Assembly (NCBI GenBank): GCA_049663345.1
Contig: JBATDG010000016.1
Span: 1 to 64,000, forward strand
Source of the DNA: SZUA-365 sp049663345
Lineage (GTDB): Bacteria; Bacteroidota; Ignavibacteria; SZUA-365
Direction of reading: 5' to 3'
Length of the DNA: 64,000 nt
Below, piece by piece: positions 1-8,705 of the stretch. Within the stretch, counting starts at the first letter, position 1; each line of letters begins with the position of its first letter. Below the pieces are notes generated by a model. That model searched no databases. It worked only from the letters and a program-made list of their open reading frames with translations, and was not told the DNA's origin. The position numbers were made by a program, and so were the translations under genes.

Positions 1-28
1 AAGGCACTCCTGCGTGCCGAAGGCACTC

Positions 29-616
29 TTAGAGTAGCGAGTTGGCGTGCTCCCAGTTAACGACATCCCAGAATCCTTCAACGAATTTCGGACGTGCGTT
101 GCGGTAATCGATGTAGTAGGCATGCTCCCACACGTCGAGCGTGAGCAGCGGAGTCTTGTTGTGAATAACCGGTGTATCCGCATTCGCCAGCGGCATCAAC
201 TCAAGCTTGCCTTCTGCATTCAGTGCGAGCCATGCCCAGCCTGAACCGAAGAGTGTCACAGCTGATTTGCCGAACTGCTCTTTAAATGCGTCGAGACTTC
301 CGAAGTCGCGGGTGATCAGTTCACCAATTTTTCCGGTTGGCGCACCGCCGCCGTTCGGCGACATGCAATTCCAGAAAAAGGAGTGGTTCCAAATTTGTGC
401 GGAATTGTTGAACAACCCTGTGGCTCCGTCGGAAGCGGCTTTGCGAATCACTTCTTCGAGGGACATGTCATCCATCGGAGTATCTTTTATCAGATTATTC
501 GCATTGTTCACATAGGCTGCGTGATGCTTGCCATGATGATAGTCAAAGGTTTCCGGACTGAGAAACGGTGCGAGTGAGTCTTTCGGGAAAGGCAGCTCGG
601 GAAGCTGAAAAGCCAT
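29..616 (-). CDS. sodB: Superoxide dismutase, iron type
   Basis: A 195-residue protein of normal length for the Fe/Mn superoxide dismutase family, which converts superoxide to oxygen and hydrogen peroxide. The four metal ligands are visible: H27 in YHHGKHH, H78 in WNHSF, and D161 and H165 in DVWEH. The Gln four residues before H78 (SAQIWNH) is the arrangement typical of iron enzymes. There is no signal peptide, so it acts in the cytoplasm. The start is fixed by a strong GGAGG Shine-Dalgarno six bases upstream. It lies 85 bp downstream of a membrane protein gene on the same strand, with its own promoter-like box between them. The call is firm; the metal is inferred. Confidence 0.96.
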   Translation of the reverse strand: MAFQLPELPFPKDSLAPFLSPETFDYHHGKHHAAYVNNANNLIKDTPMDDMSLEEVIRKAASDGATGLFNNSAQIWNHSFFWNCMSPNGGGAPTGKIGELITRDFGSLDAFKEQFGKSAVTLFGSGWAWLALNAEGKLELMPLANADTPVIHNKTPLLTLDVWEHAYYIDYRNARPKFVEGFWDVVNWEHANSLL

Positions 617-653
617 GGGGATCCTCCGTGAAATAAAATTTGGAACGGTTATT

Positions 654-661
654 CAAAGGTA
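654..661 (-). promoter_or_regulatory. Bacteroidetes-type -7 box (TACCTTTG) before sodB
   Basis: The minus strand reads TACCTTTG, an exact match to the TAnnTTTG -7 element of Bacteroidetes housekeeping promoters. It would give a leader of about 30 nt before sodB. No clear -33 TTTG partner sits 19-21 bp upstream. The box lies between the arms of an 8-bp perfect inverted repeat, TGGAACGG at 641-648 and CCGTTCCA at 691-698, which could be an operator or part of a terminator. Confidence 0.45.
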
Positions 662-675
662 TGTTATGGTAACAA

Positions 676-691
676 TGGAAAAGCCGTTTTC
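676..691 (-). terminator. Terminator-like hairpin after the LiaF-like gene
   Basis: GGAAAA and TTTTCC pair around a four-base loop, 11 bp after the stop of the LiaF-like gene. No long U tract follows, so termination efficiency is uncertain. Confidence 0.35.
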
Positions 692-701
692 CGTTCCAGA
701 C

Positions 702-1391
702 TCAATTACGAATTTCTACAGAACCCAGAATCGCGTGACCTTTCAGGATCAATTTCATATTGCCGGTCATTCCTCCTCCCGTTTTGTTTTCAAAGCTTCC
801 TAGTACAGCTGAACCGTCAACAACAACGGTCCAATTCTGCGGAATCTTCAGTTCCACACTTCCAAGGTAGGCGTCCACCTCCAGCACTGCTTCACCGTGA
901 GCGGGAATGCTTGCCTGTCTGAGATCAATTTCATGGGAACCCAGTATTGCACTGGCCGACCCGCCTTTGAAATTCAGCGAACTGTTTCGCTGCTCGATGC
1001 TTCCGAGTATAGCCAGACCGCTGATATATTCTGTTGAAGTTTCTGCCCCCGGCGACGTCGGACGCTTTCCTGTCTTGAGCACGAGCGAACCGCCAATGAG
1101 GATGAGCACAAGCGGCCAAAGATCCCAAAATTCGAACCAGATAATATCGAGCCGGTCGAGCAGCATAAAGAGGCCAATTGCGCTGATAATGATGCCGAAC
1201 ATGCGTCCTCGGCTTCGTCCGGGCTGCAGCGCTTTAATCGCTCCAAAAATAACCAGAAGGACTGGCCAGAAGCGCAGTACAGAAGATGAATCGATGATGT
1301 CAAAATTTCCGAGAGTAAGTATGACGCCCAGCAGGAGAACGATAATGCCGACGACTGCCTGCGAGGTCATTGAGTAATTCTTTTCGTTCAT
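702..1391 (-). CDS. LiaF-like membrane protein with adhesin-like C-terminal domain
   Basis: 229 residues. The N-terminal half has four hydrophobic segments arranged as two helical hairpins (about residues 12-30, 40-56, 63-79 and 88-106), as in the LiaI/LiaF-like transmembrane region. The C-terminal half (about 120-229) repeats short beta units around the word LGS (AILGSIE, AILGSHE, YLGSVE, AVLGSFE, AILGSVE), typical of the LiaF C-terminal beta-helix family. In Firmicutes such proteins modulate cell-envelope stress signalling; here no LiaRS pair lies nearby, so the role is unknown. A second Met at residue 8 is an alternative start. sodB follows. Confidence 0.75.
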   Translation of the reverse strand: MNEKNYSMTSQAVVGIIVLLLGVILTLGNFDIIDSSSVLRFWPVLLVIFGAIKALQPGRSRGRMFGIIISAIGLFMLLDRLDIIWFEFWDLWPLVLILIGGSLVLKTGKRPTSPGAETSTEYISGLAILGSIEQRNSSLNFKGGSASAILGSHEIDLRQASIPAHGEAVLEVDAYLGSVELKIPQNWTVVVDGSAVLGSFENKTGGGMTGNMKLILKGHAILGSVEIRN

Positions 1392-1460
1392 TAGAATCTC
1401 CAGTGATGAAATACTTTCTCACGTACGGAGGAACGGCCGTAGGGTTGCAGGGGAAATGGG

Positions 1461-1657
1461 GCTGATGGCTCATGGCTGATAGCTGATGGCTAATGGCTGA
1501 TGGCTGATGGCTGATGGCTGATAGCTAATGGCTGATGGCTGATAGCTGATGGCTCATGGCTCATGGCTGATGGCTCATGGCTGATGGCTGATGGCTGATG
1601 GCTGATGGCGGATGGCTGATGGCTGATGGCTGATGGCTGATGGCTGATGGCTCATGG
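1461..1657. repeat. Heptanucleotide tandem array, about 28 copies of GCTGATG
   Basis: Nearly 200 bp of a 7-bp unit (GCTGATG, with variants GCTCATG, GCTGATA, GCTAATG and GCGGATG) fills the gap between the LiaF-like gene and the broken mscS. Because 7 is not a multiple of 3, copy-number change shifts frame, but no gene is read through it. The gap 1392-1686 holds nothing else recognisable apart from the short second array beside it. Confidence 0.95.
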
Positions 1658-1670
1658 TACAGTCTCAGCT

Positions 1671-1691
1671 TCCTACATCCTACATCCTACA
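1671..1691. repeat. Three copies of a second heptamer spanning the mscS stop codon
   Basis: Three exact copies of TCCTACA (minus strand TGTAGGA). The last copy overlaps the TAG stop of the mscS frame, so the stop codon is part of the repeat unit. Confidence 0.85.
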
Positions 1692-2493
1692 TCTGATGAA
1701 CATGAACGTCGCGCTGGGGAAACGGAATATGAATACCTTCTGCGTCGAAGCGCTGCTTCATGCGTTCGTTGATGGCAAAATACACATCCCAGTAATCCGC
1801 GGTATTGACCCAGGGACGAACAGCGATGTTGACGCTGCTTGCGCCGAGTTCGAGGACACCGACGGAAGGTGCAGGATCTGCGAGAATGCGCTCGTCCTCG
1901 GCGAGCACGGCCAGAATATGCTGCCTTGCACTGCGGATGTCATCGTTTTAGCTGATGCCGAAAACAAAATCGATGCGCCGCATGTCCTCAGCGGAATAGT
2001 TGATAATGCTGCCGCTGGTGATCTGTGCGTTGGGTACGATGACGCGCTTGTTGTCCGGGGTCTTGAGTGTTGTGTTGAAGATTGAGACTTCCTGGACAGC
2101 ACCGGACACTCCAGCAGCATCGATATAATCGCCAGCCTTGAAGGGACGGAAGGTAATCAGCATGACGCCTGAGGCGAGGTTCGAGAGTGAACCCTGCAGG
2201 GCAAGGCCGATTGCGAGTCCGGCGGCACCCACAATAGCCACAAGAGAGGTGGTCTGTATTCCCAGCTGTCCCAGCGCCGCAATGATAACGAACGCCATCA
2301 TCAGGGCAAAAAGCAGACTGGTCAGAAAGTTGCTCAGCGTAATATCCACACTGCGTCTTGCCATGATTCGGCGGGTGAGCTTGACGACCATCTTCGCCGC
2401 CCAGCGCCCAAGTATGAGAATGACGACCGCGATGACAATATCGAGCGCGTACAATTGCACTGCCTGTTGCAAATAGGAAAAAATATCCGTCAT
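1687..2493 (-). pseudogene. mscS: MscS-family mechanosensitive channel, interrupted by an in-frame TAA
   Basis: A full small-MscS frame of 268 codons: N-terminal membrane helix (about residues 15-33), pore region (about 60-115) with the Gly/Ala-rich helix ending in LALQGSLSNLASGVMLI, and a beta domain. At 1948-1950 the codon after FGIS is TAA. Family members usually have Tyr here (FGISYDDD), and the same frame then continues without any shift through NDDIR and on to ILAVLAEDERIL. One base change from TAC or TAT explains it. The 181-residue product would lack most of the cytoplasmic vestibule. It overlaps the upstream methyltransferase by ATGA. A sequencing error or natural readthrough are alternatives. 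Confidence 0.85.
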
Positions 2494-3296
2494 GGTGACA
2501 AATCCTCTTGGATGAATGTTGAGTCTGGTTTTCTGCAGATAAAAAGTACGGAAACTGAATGCGTCGACATAATGCGGCGCTGTTCAGCCCGTTCCACGGC
2601 AAATCCCGCTTCGCCGAGAAGGAGTTCCGCTTCTACGCGGCTGTATTCGCGGAGAACGAGTTCGCCGGTAATTATTTCAATGAGCTCTCCTTCGCGAAAA
2701 TGTTCATAGCGCGTCAACAATTGCGATTGCTGGGCGAAGGAATCTGAGACAGTGCGGCTGCTGTAGACAATGCGTTCACTGCCGCGGCTGGCAATTCGTC
2801 CGATCTGCCAGCTATTCGGATCTGTTCCTCCGAAAGGCGCAGGACCGACGACGAGATCGAGAATGAAGCGCCCGTTCGGCATAAGGTGTCCATAGGCGGT
2901 TTCCAACGCCCGCCTTACCCCCTCGAGCGTAGGGATGAGTTGGAAGGAACCACCCGAAACAAACACCGTTCGATACCGGCGGCCGGTTTCAAAATCTTCC
3001 ATTGATTGATGGAACAGCCCAGCCGATACGCCCTCTGCCTCAAATTTCTCGCGGCAGCGCTCCAACATATCATTTGATACATCTACACCATCAACCTGCA
3101 TCCCTTCGTGAAGCAGCGGCAGCATGAGCCTCCCTGTCCCGCAGGCGAGTTCCAGCGCCGGCCCTTCATCCTCCAGTACAAGTCCGGTGTAGAGCAGAAT
3201 GTCTTCACCTTCGCCGGCCAGAAAATCGTCATACCAATCGGCGATTATGCCGGTGTATTCTCCATTCGGTCGATTGCTGTCTCCGGGCGTGGTCAC
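2490..3296 (-). CDS. Class I SAM-dependent methyltransferase
   Basis: 268 residues with the Rossmann-fold methyltransferase core: motif I LELACGTGRLMLPLL (SAM-binding glycine loop, about residue 50), an acidic residue at the end of the next strand (VDGVDVS), and the later GGSFQLI and LMPNGRFILDL strands. The C-terminal part (about 165-255) is a beta-rich region like that of ubiquinone/small-molecule methyltransferase relatives. No signal peptide. The substrate cannot be read from sequence. The stop overlaps the mscS start by ATGA, so the two were one transcription unit before mscS was damaged. Confidence 0.85.
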   Translation of the reverse strand: MTTPGDSNRPNGEYTGIIADWYDDFLAGEGEDILLYTGLVLEDEGPALELACGTGRLMLPLLHEGMQVDGVDVSNDMLERCREKFEAEGVSAGLFHQSMEDFETGRRYRTVFVSGGSFQLIPTLEGVRRALETAYGHLMPNGRFILDLVVGPAPFGGTDPNSWQIGRIASRGSERIVYSSRTVSDSFAQQSQLLTRYEHFREGELIEIITGELVLREYSRVEAELLLGEAGFAVERAEQRRIMSTHSVSVLFICRKPDSTFIQEDLSP

Positions 3297-3354
3297 GTCA
3301 GCCTTGCATCGTCTTAAGAATTACTATTGACCTCTCTCCCCCGTGCCGTTGTTC

Positions 3355-3813
3355 TCACCGAAGCGGATGCAGATCGGAACATTCGAAGCCCATTTCCTCA
3401 TCGGCGATCTGCGTGTTATAATCGACGTAGAAATATGTGGGAAAACCGAAAGTGCTATCGTAGCGGGCTTCGTAGTGCGCGACTGCAGTCGGATCGATTG
3501 CTGCGATGTAGTCGAACAGCTGATCGATGCTCAGATACCACTCCAACTGCGTCGCGGCAATTGCAGTGCTGTCCGTCAGGTCCACACCGCTGCTGAGACT
3601 GTCGCGCCACACAAGGAGCCGGACCGGCCTGCCGCCAAGCAGGCAAAAACAATTGCGGCGCTGCGTGATTTCATAGCTGTCGAAACCGGACGCATCCCAG
3701 CGGGCCCGCGCCAGCTCAAGTTCCGTCTTCGCGGGTGGAGCGACAGCGTCATCGCTGCAGGCGGCAATGACAAGCAGACACGCTGCAGCCAAAAAGAGTA
3801 TGAAGTGCTTCAC
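3355..3813 (-). CDS. DUF6174-like lipoprotein
   Basis: 152 residues starting at GTG, with AAGGA six bases upstream. The N-terminus is a lipoprotein signal with lipobox VIAAC (Cys about residue 19), so the mature protein is probably lipid-anchored. The body carries RARWDASGFDSYEITQRRNC, the W/Y pattern characteristic of the DUF6174 family, plus a CFC motif and a C-terminal FPTYFYVDYN strand. Function is unknown for the family. It is separated from the methyltransferase by 58 bp on the same strand. Confidence 0.75.
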   Translation of the reverse strand: MKHFILFLAAACLLVIAACSDDAVAPPAKTELELARARWDASGFDSYEITQRRNCFCLLGGRPVRLLVWRDSLSSGVDLTDSTAIAATQLEWYLSIDQLFDYIAAIDPTAVAHYEARYDSTFGFPTYFYVDYNTQIADEEMGFECSDLHPLR

Positions 3814-3856
3814 AAGACTTCCTTATAAATTGGTATTTCATCCAGCGCAGCGGCTG

Positions 3857-5974
3857 TCAGAGCCGGGGCCTGCGCGATTTACTGGTGGGGGGAGGAAGAA
3901 ATTGAGCGCGAACCAATCTGATAGACGAGGGGTCGCCGATAATGGTGAGCCGATCGGATTCTTCGACGACCGTGCTGCCGCGAGGAACAATAACTTCTTC
4001 TCCACGACGGAGCCATGTTACGAGGCAGCCTTCGGGGAAGGCAAGTTCGCGCAGCGATTTTCCGATCATGGCGGTGGAAGGATCACTTCTGCGAACATGC
4101 AGGGCGATGGAACGCTCGTCGTGCAGCAAGGCTTCCTTGAGTTCCTGCTCCGTCACTGCCGCCTCCCACGCGGCGATGAAATTGTCGTCGTCGACGCGGC
4201 CGGCGATTTGTGCGAGGATGCGAAGATGCTGTCCCGGGTTTTGCTCTGGACTGACGAGAAAAAAAGAAGCGGACACGGTTTCTTCTTCGTCATAGCCGGT
4301 GAGTGGATTGTTGAATGCAATATGAATCCCGTGCCTGGCACGCACGAGTATCATCTCGGCTTCGAGAAGTCCGTCTACGCGCAGATGCGGCAACGCGACG
4401 CCATGCGTGACCGGGGTAGCTCCGATGCGCGTACCTTCCATGAATTGCCGCGCGATCTCCTTCGATGTATGCGGAACAACATGCGAAAGCCATCCTGAAA
4501 CGCGATCAACGACAGCGTCGAATTCGACTGGCTCCTTGATATCGATCACCATGCTTCTGGCGACGATTTCGTCGAATGGATCCTGCTCCCGCAGACCTTT
4601 CTCCTTGAGTATGCCGCGCAGCTCATGATCGAGTCCGCGATGACGCATTTCACCGAGGCGCTCAAATACGTGATAAATCGCACCGGTTCGGGCAATTTTC
4701 CCCTTGGCATACAAGGCATACCATCCGGCGGCGGCGGCCATCAGTCCAACGGTGAAGAATATGGACATCGCTCCCATCGTCGCGATCAGTACCATCGGAG
4801 AAAAAATTCCGATAATCTGAAGCCAGGGATACCAGGGCGCCCGGTATCCGGGGTCGTAGGATTCGATGCGGCTTTCGCGCATGACGATTACTGCGAGCGA
4901 GACGAGGGCGAACATCAGCAGCTGGAACGCACTGGCAAGCTTCGCAATGCCTGCAGGATCGAGGAAAATGAGAATAAGGAGTACGACGCCGAGCGTAGAC
5001 AAAATCGCGACGATGGGCGTTCCCTTGCGGCTGAGACGGTAGAAAAATCGAGGAAGCAAGTGGTCGCGCGCCATGGCGAGAGGATAGCGGGAAGCACTGA
5101 GCAGACCGGCGTTCGAGACAGACACAAAGGCGACGAGTGCGGCAATAGTAACAAGGATGCTGCCGGTTCTGCCGAAAATACGGTCCGCAGTAGATGCGAC
5201 AGGAGTAAGATTCCCGGCGAGCTCTTCCATCGGTAATACCCCAACCATCACCACCGTACCCAGTGCGTAAACCAGCAAGGCCGTTCCCAGAGCGAGGAAT
5301 ACGCCCAGCGGCAGATTGCGCCCCGGATTCTTCACTTCCTCGGAGAGACTGGCCACCTTGGTGACACCGACATAGCTGATATAGACGAGGCCTGCGGTGG
5401 ACAAAATTGCCGTACTGCCCGCATCAAAGAATCCCTCGAAATGAGCCGGATTGATATACATGCTGGCGTCACCGATAAACAGCAACAGTATGGAAAGCAG
5501 AATGACGACAAGAACCACCTGAAGCCGTCCGCTCTTCCCTGCTCCGACGATGTTGATGACGGCAAGCGCAACAGCAACAATGATGGCAACGGGTACGATC
5601 GGTAATGCGGGGAAAAATAATCCGATGTACGCGCCCATGCCGACGAGCGCGAATGATACCTTGAGGACCAGAGCGAGCCAGGTGCCGAGTCCGCCGATCA
5701 TCCCCGTTACCGGACCAAGTGTTCGATCAAGGAAATAGTACACACCGCCCGCTCGCGGCATTGCGGTGCCGAGTTCTACGACGCAAAACATAGCGGGAAT
5801 GAGCGGCACGGCAGCGATGAGATAGGCGATGATCATGGCGGGTCCCGCCTGTGCGGCGGCGATGCCGGGAAGCAGGAAGAATCCGGCGCTCAGCGTGGTG
5901 CCCGTCGCGATCGCATATACATCAAGCAGCCCCAGTTCTTTTTTCAGACGCCGCTGCGTTTTTCCCTGTCTCAT
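3857..5974 (-). CDS. APC-family permease fused to EIIA-like and RCK_C-like domains
   Basis: 705 residues from the ATG that overlaps the polyferredoxin stop (ATGA); an upstream in-frame Met lies inside that gene and is unlikely. Residues about 15-430 form an amino acid-polyamine-organocation permease with about 12 hydrophobic segments; helix 1 has TGTTLSAGFFLLPG. Residues about 440-610 resemble a PTS EIIA type 2 domain, with conserved His in VTHGVALPHLRVDG. Residues about 620-690 resemble the TrkA C-terminal (RCK_C) ligand domain (MIGKSLRELAFP, RGSTVVEESDRLTIIGD). Such add-ons suggest allosteric control. Substrate is unknown; family members move amino acids. It is last in an operon with kinase, DUF362 and polyferredoxin genes. 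Confidence 0.85.
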   Translation of the reverse strand: MRQGKTQRRLKKELGLLDVYAIATGTTLSAGFFLLPGIAAAQAGPAMIIAYLIAAVPLIPAMFCVVELGTAMPRAGGVYYFLDRTLGPVTGMIGGLGTWLALVLKVSFALVGMGAYIGLFFPALPIVPVAIIVAVALAVINIVGAGKSGRLQVVLVVILLSILLLFIGDASMYINPAHFEGFFDAGSTAILSTAGLVYISYVGVTKVASLSEEVKNPGRNLPLGVFLALGTALLVYALGTVVMVGVLPMEELAGNLTPVASTADRIFGRTGSILVTIAALVAFVSVSNAGLLSASRYPLAMARDHLLPRFFYRLSRKGTPIVAILSTLGVVLLILIFLDPAGIAKLASAFQLLMFALVSLAVIVMRESRIESYDPGYRAPWYPWLQIIGIFSPMVLIATMGAMSIFFTVGLMAAAAGWYALYAKGKIARTGAIYHVFERLGEMRHRGLDHELRGILKEKGLREQDPFDEIVARSMVIDIKEPVEFDAVVDRVSGWLSHVVPHTSKEIARQFMEGTRIGATPVTHGVALPHLRVDGLLEAEMILVRARHGIHIAFNNPLTGYDEEETVSASFFLVSPEQNPGQHLRILAQIAGRVDDDNFIAAWEAAVTEQELKEALLHDERSIALHVRRSDPSTAMIGKSLRELAFPEGCLVTWLRRGEEVIVPRGSTVVEESDRLTIIGDPSSIRLVRAQFLPPPTSKSRRPRL

Positions 5975-7650
5975 GTTTTCTCGCTTCGTTTTTCCTTCAG
6001 GAGGATGCGGTTTCGCGGATTCCGGGTCTCGCCAACGGATGTGACATAAATTGCAGGCGAGCCCTTGATAGGACAGGCGTAGGTGCATGCTCCGCAGCCG
6101 ACGCAGAGTTCAGGATCAACATGCGGACGCTTGAGATAAACATACTCACCATCCCGGGACTGAACCTCCGTTTCTTCAAAGTATATTGATTTCGGAGTCG
6201 TCGGACACCATTCCTCGCAGACGATGCACTCTGTCGCCATCGCATACGGGAGACATCGCCCGGTGTCGTAGAAAGCTGTTCCGATGCGTATCGGCGGACC
6301 CGGAGGTTCCGACTTGCCTGCTTGAGGCACCCAGGCTTTCTCCTTTTCGGTGATCTCGTCGATGGCGCCGGTGGGACAAACCTGCGAACAGAGCACGCAG
6401 GTCGGCTCGCAATAGCCAATCCGCGGCATGAGCATCGGCGACCAGATTCCTTCGTTCCCTGCCTGCAGCAGTGTGGGATGCAGCGCGTTGTTGGGACAGA
6501 CATTCATGCATTCACCGCAGCGAACGCAACGGGAGAGAAATTCCTTTTCGTGCAGCGATCCCGGGGGACGTACGAGCGAAGGGTCAGGCGACCGGTCGGG
6601 ATTCGTTGCGGCCCGCAGCACTGGTATCGCCAGTAGTCCAGCTCCCGCTGAAGCTAAAACAGCGCGCCGGGTCAGATTCACCGTCTGCGTCGTTTCCTCC
6701 ATTCCCGGGAAAAATCGGAAGGCGAGGCCGGAATCGCGGCAGCTCGCGACACAGTTCATGCACAGGTGGCATTCGGTCTGATGCCAGGTCTCGCCGGGCT
6801 TAGGATTGTCGCCTCCCTGGCAGTGCAGTGCGCAGAGGTTGCAGTCCGTGCACACCGATGCGCGTTTTTCCAATCCGAGTATGGATACCTTCGACATCAC
6901 ACCCAGCAGAGCGCCGAGCGGACAAATCCCGCGGCACCAGAAGCGTGTGATGAAGCGGTTCGCCACGAGAATGCCTCCGAAGATCAGCAGAATCAGAAAT
7001 GTCTGATCAAACACGACAGTCTTCGCACGAATCAGAATCGCGCCCGCTACCCATGAAATCGGCGTCAGAATGAAATCGAGAAAACCGAGATTCGTTTGGA
7101 GGCTCCACGTGTAGATATCCTGCGTCAGCGTGTTATAGCCCGGAAGCACGATGAGTCCCATCGACCGCGTGAGCAGAGCAATCGGATCCAGGAGTCCTAT
7201 TTGCACGGAACCGTAGAGCGACGCACCGAGCATCGCGGCGAGGATGCCGTACTTCCAGCGTTGATACGGCCGCCAGCTGTTTTGCTCCATTCGCCTGCGT
7301 CCCTTCATACGGGATGATTTCATCGAGGCGAGCATATGATTGATCGTTCCCATCGGACAGATCCATCCGCAGAAAAATCTGCCGAGAAATAATGTCCCGA
7401 CGACAATGATAAGCGCGAGGATCAGGTTGCGATAGAGCGTATGCGTGGAGAGAATGGTTGAGATTGCAACCAGAGGATCGAGTTCGAGGAAAAAATCCAC
7501 AGGAGCCGATATTTGCGGCAGGGATGAGGATTTATCGAGCGCGTCCATGTTTGTCTGCAGAAGCAAGTACATGAACAGCAGAAGGAACAAACCCTGGCTC
7601 AGTCGGCGCGCATTGCGCAGGTACAGAAACCGCTTCTCTAGTGCACCCAT
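5971..7650 (-). CDS. NapH/YccM-type membrane polyferredoxin
   Basis: 559 residues. The N-terminal half has four to six membrane helices with two CxxxCP motifs (FCGWICPMG, FWCRGICPLG), as in NapH, NosR and MauN proteins that pass electrons from quinol. Next come ferredoxin-like clusters: CTDCNLCALHC, CHLCMNCVASC, then after another helix CVRCGECMNVCP, CVLCSQVCP, CIVCEEWCP and CVGCGACTYACP. This suggests several [4Fe-4S] clusters, probably on the periplasmic face. A hydrophobic segment near residue 335 preceded by LTRR may be a second signal-anchor. It starts 19 bp after the DUF362 gene, and the two are likely partners. The electron acceptor is unknown. Confidence 0.88.
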   Translation of the reverse strand: MGALEKRFLYLRNARRLSQGLFLLLFMYLLLQTNMDALDKSSSLPQISAPVDFFLELDPLVAISTILSTHTLYRNLILALIIVVGTLFLGRFFCGWICPMGTINHMLASMKSSRMKGRRRMEQNSWRPYQRWKYGILAAMLGASLYGSVQIGLLDPIALLTRSMGLIVLPGYNTLTQDIYTWSLQTNLGFLDFILTPISWVAGAILIRAKTVVFDQTFLILLIFGGILVANRFITRFWCRGICPLGALLGVMSKVSILGLEKRASVCTDCNLCALHCQGGDNPKPGETWHQTECHLCMNCVASCRDSGLAFRFFPGMEETTQTVNLTRRAVLASAGAGLLAIPVLRAATNPDRSPDPSLVRPPGSLHEKEFLSRCVRCGECMNVCPNNALHPTLLQAGNEGIWSPMLMPRIGYCEPTCVLCSQVCPTGAIDEITEKEKAWVPQAGKSEPPGPPIRIGTAFYDTGRCLPYAMATECIVCEEWCPTTPKSIYFEETEVQSRDGEYVYLKRPHVDPELCVGCGACTYACPIKGSPAIYVTSVGETRNPRNRILLKEKRSEKT

Positions 7651-7669
7651 GTTCAGAGTTCCTTGCAGG

Positions 7670-8644
7670 TCAGACAGTAATTTCTTCGAACGAAAGACTG
7701 GCGTAATCTGAGGTGCCGAGTCCGCGAGACTCGGCGAGCGTTACCCATTTCATTTCTTCAGCGGAAAGGTTGAATAAAGTTTCACCGGCGTAAGCATCGA
7801 TCGCCACCTGGTCGGTGCTGGCAATGAGCATCCGGCGATCTTCCACATCGGAGAGACTGCCGCCCTGCGGTCCGTTGCGCAGGAGTATGCGGTAGGCATC
7901 CATGATGACCAATGTCGGCCGAAGGAAATTCGCGAGGTCCGCGAGACTGTTATGGATGTCCTGATGCAGCCGGCTGCGGTTGCCGCCCAGAATGCCGTAA
8001 AGATTCTTCATTCCCAGGGTCGCCTGTGTCAGGCTATGATGTTTGGCGATGGGAATATTGATAAATTTATCCGCTTCGAGGTATGCGTCATAGACGAGTT
8101 GGCGTCCGAGCATGACGCCACCGATGTTGGTTTCGCGAAAGCGTGCTTCCTCTGCAAGCTGCACTTCCGCCCCGGCCTCACGTGCGGCCGCAGCGATTCC
8201 GCTTCGGTTGAAGCAGCGGGTCGCGTCGTTGCAGGTCACATCGGTTACGAGGACGCGCGAAGCTCCCGCTTTGATGCACTGCCTGACAACTTCAGCGACG
8301 ACATCGGGATTCGTGTTGGCGGCCTGTTCGGGTCGGCGATCCCAACCGATGTTGGGCTTGATGACAACAAAGTCGCCTGAGGAGACGAACGCGGCGATGC
8401 CACCGAGGGAATCGATTGCCGCGGCAGCCATGCGTGCGGGATCTTCACCGTGAACTGCCACGAGTTTGGGATCGGCTCCCGCGATGCGCAGATCACGAAC
8501 AATCGGTTTGTCCTCTTTGAAGCTGAATGGATGCCGTTCCTTCTCACGAAGCAAAAAGCCTCCGGCAACGGCGAAAGCTGCAAAGCCTGCTGCTTTCCCG
8601 CCACGCTGGAGAAAAGTCCGCCGATCGATGTTAGGTTCGCTCAT
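7670..8644 (-). CDS. Tat-exported DUF362 protein
   Basis: 324 residues. The start is placed at MSEPNIDRRTFLQ because this gives a twin-arginine signal (RRTFLQRGGKAAG followed by a hydrophobic stretch); a longer frame would run into the kinase gene. The mature part is a DUF362 domain: VVIKPNIGWDR, VVRQCIKAGASRVLVTDVT, FINIPIAKHHSLTQATLGMKNLYG, and VIMDAYRILLRNGPQGG. DUF362 proteins are often found with Fe-S redox proteins; their chemistry is not settled. Export folded by Tat and the polyferredoxin gene 19 bp downstream suggest a periplasmic redox function. Confidence 0.88.
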   Translation of the reverse strand: MSEPNIDRRTFLQRGGKAAGFAAFAVAGGFLLREKERHPFSFKEDKPIVRDLRIAGADPKLVAVHGEDPARMAAAAIDSLGGIAAFVSSGDFVVIKPNIGWDRRPEQAANTNPDVVAEVVRQCIKAGASRVLVTDVTCNDATRCFNRSGIAAAAREAGAEVQLAEEARFRETNIGGVMLGRQLVYDAYLEADKFINIPIAKHHSLTQATLGMKNLYGILGGNRSRLHQDIHNSLADLANFLRPTLVIMDAYRILLRNGPQGGSLSDVEDRRMLIASTDQVAIDAYAGETLFNLSAEEMKWVTLAESRGLGTSDYASLSFEEITV

Positions 8645-8705
8645 GACAATCCTTACCCGAGTAGTGGATTCTGATTTCTTAATAATGCGAAAAATAAGGG
8701 AGATA

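Noticed and set aside
1909..1950. A frameshift in mscS
   Set aside because: The two conserved halves are in the same frame (their 5' ends are separated by 585 bp, a multiple of three); the lesion is a stop codon, not an indel.
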